From the NCBI GenBank assembly GCA_022837205.1, contig JALHEL010000061.1:1-8176 (forward strand): 8,176 nt of DNA. The letters run 5' to 3'. Every line of letters begins with the position of its first letter. Within the stretch, counting starts at the first letter, position 1. The notes under the pieces are model-generated. The model was not told the DNA's origin. It worked only from the letters and a program-made list of their open reading frames with translations, and ran no database searches. Origin of the DNA: Leptolinea sp. GTDB taxonomy: Bacteria; Chloroflexota; Anaerolineae; Anaerolineales; Anaerolineaceae. The position numbers were made by a program, and so were the translations under genes. Below are positions 6,498 to 8,176 of this stretch, piece after piece.

Positions 6498-8176
6498 ATG
6501 GCTGAAAAAAGCAAATCCTTACGACATGGTAATTTACTCATCTGTTTGATCCTGGTCGCGATTACATTGTTGGTTTATCTGCCCGGGATGAATCGACTGG
6601 GCTATTATCGGGATGATTGGAACAATGTCTTTAACGCCTATACGCAAGGGTCACAAATGTTGATCCGGCATTATCAGAGCGATCGACCGGTGGACGGGTA
6701 TCTTTTAAGCGCGGCTTATGATCTCTTCGGTCCCAATCCATACCCTTACCTGCTGATTAATTTAGCCTGTCGCTTTTTTTGCGGTTTCTTCTTTTACTTA
6801 ACGCTCACTCTCATCTGGAAAAAGAATAAGTTTCCCGCTTTTGTCGCAGCTTCTCTGTTTCTGGTTTTTCCGGGCTTCCTCCGGCAAGTGGACGGAATTG
6901 CCTACTTGCCGCATCAAACAGCCATGCTGGCAGGAATGCTATCCGTTTATTTGACAATTCTTTCATTGGAATTGAGGAAAAGTCGGCTGAAAATTCCGGC
7001 AGTCCTGCTGTCGATCATTTTGGCAATCCTCGGAATGTTTCTGATGGAATATTATATCGGTTTGGAAGCGTTACGAATTTTGCTGATCGGCGCCTATTTT
7101 TATAATTCGGCGGATGATCGATTTTCCCGTATCGTAGGAAAGACAATTCTCAACTATCTTCCCTGGCTGGTCGGAGCTTTGATATTCTTTCTTTGGCGCA
7201 GTTTCCTTTTTGAAGCGACTCGCAGCGGCGCTGACGTTCAGGATACATTAAGGCCCTTCTTCGAGCATCCCCGTTATTACGGAATGGACTGGGTCGCAAA
7301 GATCTTAAAAAATACTTTCAAATTGTTATTTGGATCATGGATCATACCGGCTTATAACTTACTCAGTCAATTGGAAGTCAAACGCTTTTGGAAAATATTT
7401 GCCTATTCACTTCTCCCCGCAGCAATTTTCATCATCGGTTTCATCCGTCTCATGCCGGAAAGAAAAGAGAAAATCTCTGCCGAATCTTCTTCATCAAAGA
7501 ATAAAAAAGCAGGTTGGCGACAGCAATGGATTGTCATCGGGTTGGTGTCGACTGTTTTGGCTATCGCCCCGATGATTATCGCAAATCGCGAGATAACATT
7601 CAGCTCCAGTCTGGATCGTTTTACCTACCATGCTTCCTTTTCCGCGATTATTTTCCTGGTCGGATTAATCGCTTCCATCGAAGGAAAATGGGTAAAAACC
7701 GCACTGTTCGCGGTTCTTATCTTGGCGGCCTGTATGACCCAAATTACCAACAAAGAAAACTATATCGCACAGACCGACGTTGTGAATGACTTCTGGTGGC
7801 AGCTTTCTTGGCGCGCGCCCGATATCAGCCCGGGAACATTGGTCCTGTTGAGTATGGATGGATTTTCCGCCGAAGAGGATTATGAACTTTTTGTTCCGCT
7901 TCATTTGATTTATCATCCGGATGAGGACCATGTTGTGATCGGGTCGGATCTGTTGAATCAAGATTCAGCCAAAAAAGCCGATATGAAAAAGATAGAGGAT
8001 CGAATTGTAAGAGAAATCTATTTGCGCAAAGATTACTCGCAAATTTTGGCATTGACCAAACCGACGGTGAAATCCTGCCTCCAAGTTATCGACGGAAGGA
8101 ACCCGATTTATACGCCGGCGCAATGGTCACGAATTTCGGAAATCGGAAGTTATTCTCAAATAGATAAGATTTTGAC
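6498..8176 (+). CDS. Large polytopic membrane protein, GT-C glycosyltransferase-like, 3' truncated
   Basis: The frame stays open from ATG 6498 to the window end: 559 codons, no stop. GGGGGA (6489-6494) is the ribosome site. After a first helix (12-30) comes an outward loop with RDDW (38-41) and DRPVDGYLL (62-70); an Asp pair just after the first helix is typical of GT-C enzymes, which take sugar from polyprenyl-phosphate donors outside the membrane. Further helices are at about 84-106, 112-126, 140-157, 166-186, 189-201, 218-237, 298-317, 343-361, 377-393 and 398-412. A charged Ser/Lys-rich linker lies near 320-342. SSLDRFTYHAS (369-379) is followed by a helix, like the Arg-containing segment seen late in such proteins. 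From about 420 the protein is soluble, probably extracytoplasmic, and mixed in composition. The exact acceptor and sugar cannot be told. The gene is divergent from the glucosidase operon, with a 134-bp shared intergenic region. Confidence 0.72.
   Translation, partial: MAEKSKSLRHGNLLICLILVAITLLVYLPGMNRLGYYRDDWNNVFNAYTQGSQMLIRHYQSDRPVDGYLLSAAYDLFGPNPYPYLLINLACRFFCGFFFYLTLTLIWKKNKFPAFVAASLFLVFPGFLRQVDGIAYLPHQTAMLAGMLSVYLTILSLELRKSRLKIPAVLLSIILAILGMFLMEYYIGLEALRILLIGAYFYNSADDRFSRIVGKTILNYLPWLVGALIFFLWRSFLFEATRSGADVQDTLRPFFEHPRYYGMDWVAKILKNTFKLLFGSWIIPAYNLLSQLEVKRFWKIFAYSLLPAAIFIIGFIRLMPERKEKISAESSSSKNKKAGWRQQWIVIGLVSTVLAIAPMIIANREITFSSSLDRFTYHASFSAIIFLVGLIASIEGKWVKTALFAVLILAACMTQITNKENYIAQTDVVNDFWWQLSWRAPDISPGTLVLLSMDGFSAEEDYELFVPLHLIYHPDEDHVVIGSDLLNQDSAKKADMKKIEDRIVREIYLRKDYSQILALTKPTVKSCLQVIDGRNPIYTPAQWSRISEIGSYSQIDKIL

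Noticed and set aside
7665..8052. Two minus-strand open frames opposite the plus-strand membrane protein
   Set aside because: The plus-strand frame is continuous over 559 codons with membrane helices and a ribosome site; the minus frames overlap each other and look like shadows.

Overview
The window reads as an ordinary bacterial chromosome segment of moderate GC (roughly mid-40s percent by eye). No mobile element, CRISPR array, tRNA or rRNA was seen. The organism is probably an anaerobic fermenter. The triosephosphate isomerase, the class II-type HMG-CoA reductase start and the two large GT-C-like membrane proteins would suit an Anaerolineae-type Chloroflexota, but a Bacillota-like lineage cannot be excluded. 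This placement is inference from family resemblance, not a measured result.

Layout, left to right. (1) Bases 1-99, minus strand: the first 33 codons of a probable HMG-CoA reductase (mevalonate route to isoprenoids), with a strong 12-bp hairpin just in front of the start. (2) Bases 229-2014, minus strand: a CstA-family carbon-starvation/pyruvate transporter with a clear intrinsic terminator. Its leader is unusually long and structured (about 2015-2257). It starts from a near-consensus sigma-70-type promoter and holds a possible 28-codon leader ORF, a 10-bp perfect hairpin at the end of that ORF, and a GC-rich mini-hairpin touching the Shine-Dalgarno sequence. (3) Bases 2430-6363, minus strand: a probable three-gene operon, alpha-glucosidase (GH13) - polytopic GT-C-like membrane protein - triosephosphate isomerase, ended by a strong terminator. 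(4) Bases 6364-6497: a compact divergent intergenic region with back-to-back -10 boxes and an imperfect palindrome resembling LacI-family operators. (5) Bases 6498-8176, plus strand: a second large GT-C-like membrane protein, cut off by the window end.

Together the genes suggest oligosaccharide hydrolysis feeding glycolysis (alpha-glucosidase, TpiA), a transporter for pyruvate or related small metabolites (CstA), and two envelope proteins that may transfer sugars from lipid carriers. No wholly new system is evident. The most interesting non-coding signal is the cstA leader, followed by the divergent operator candidate.
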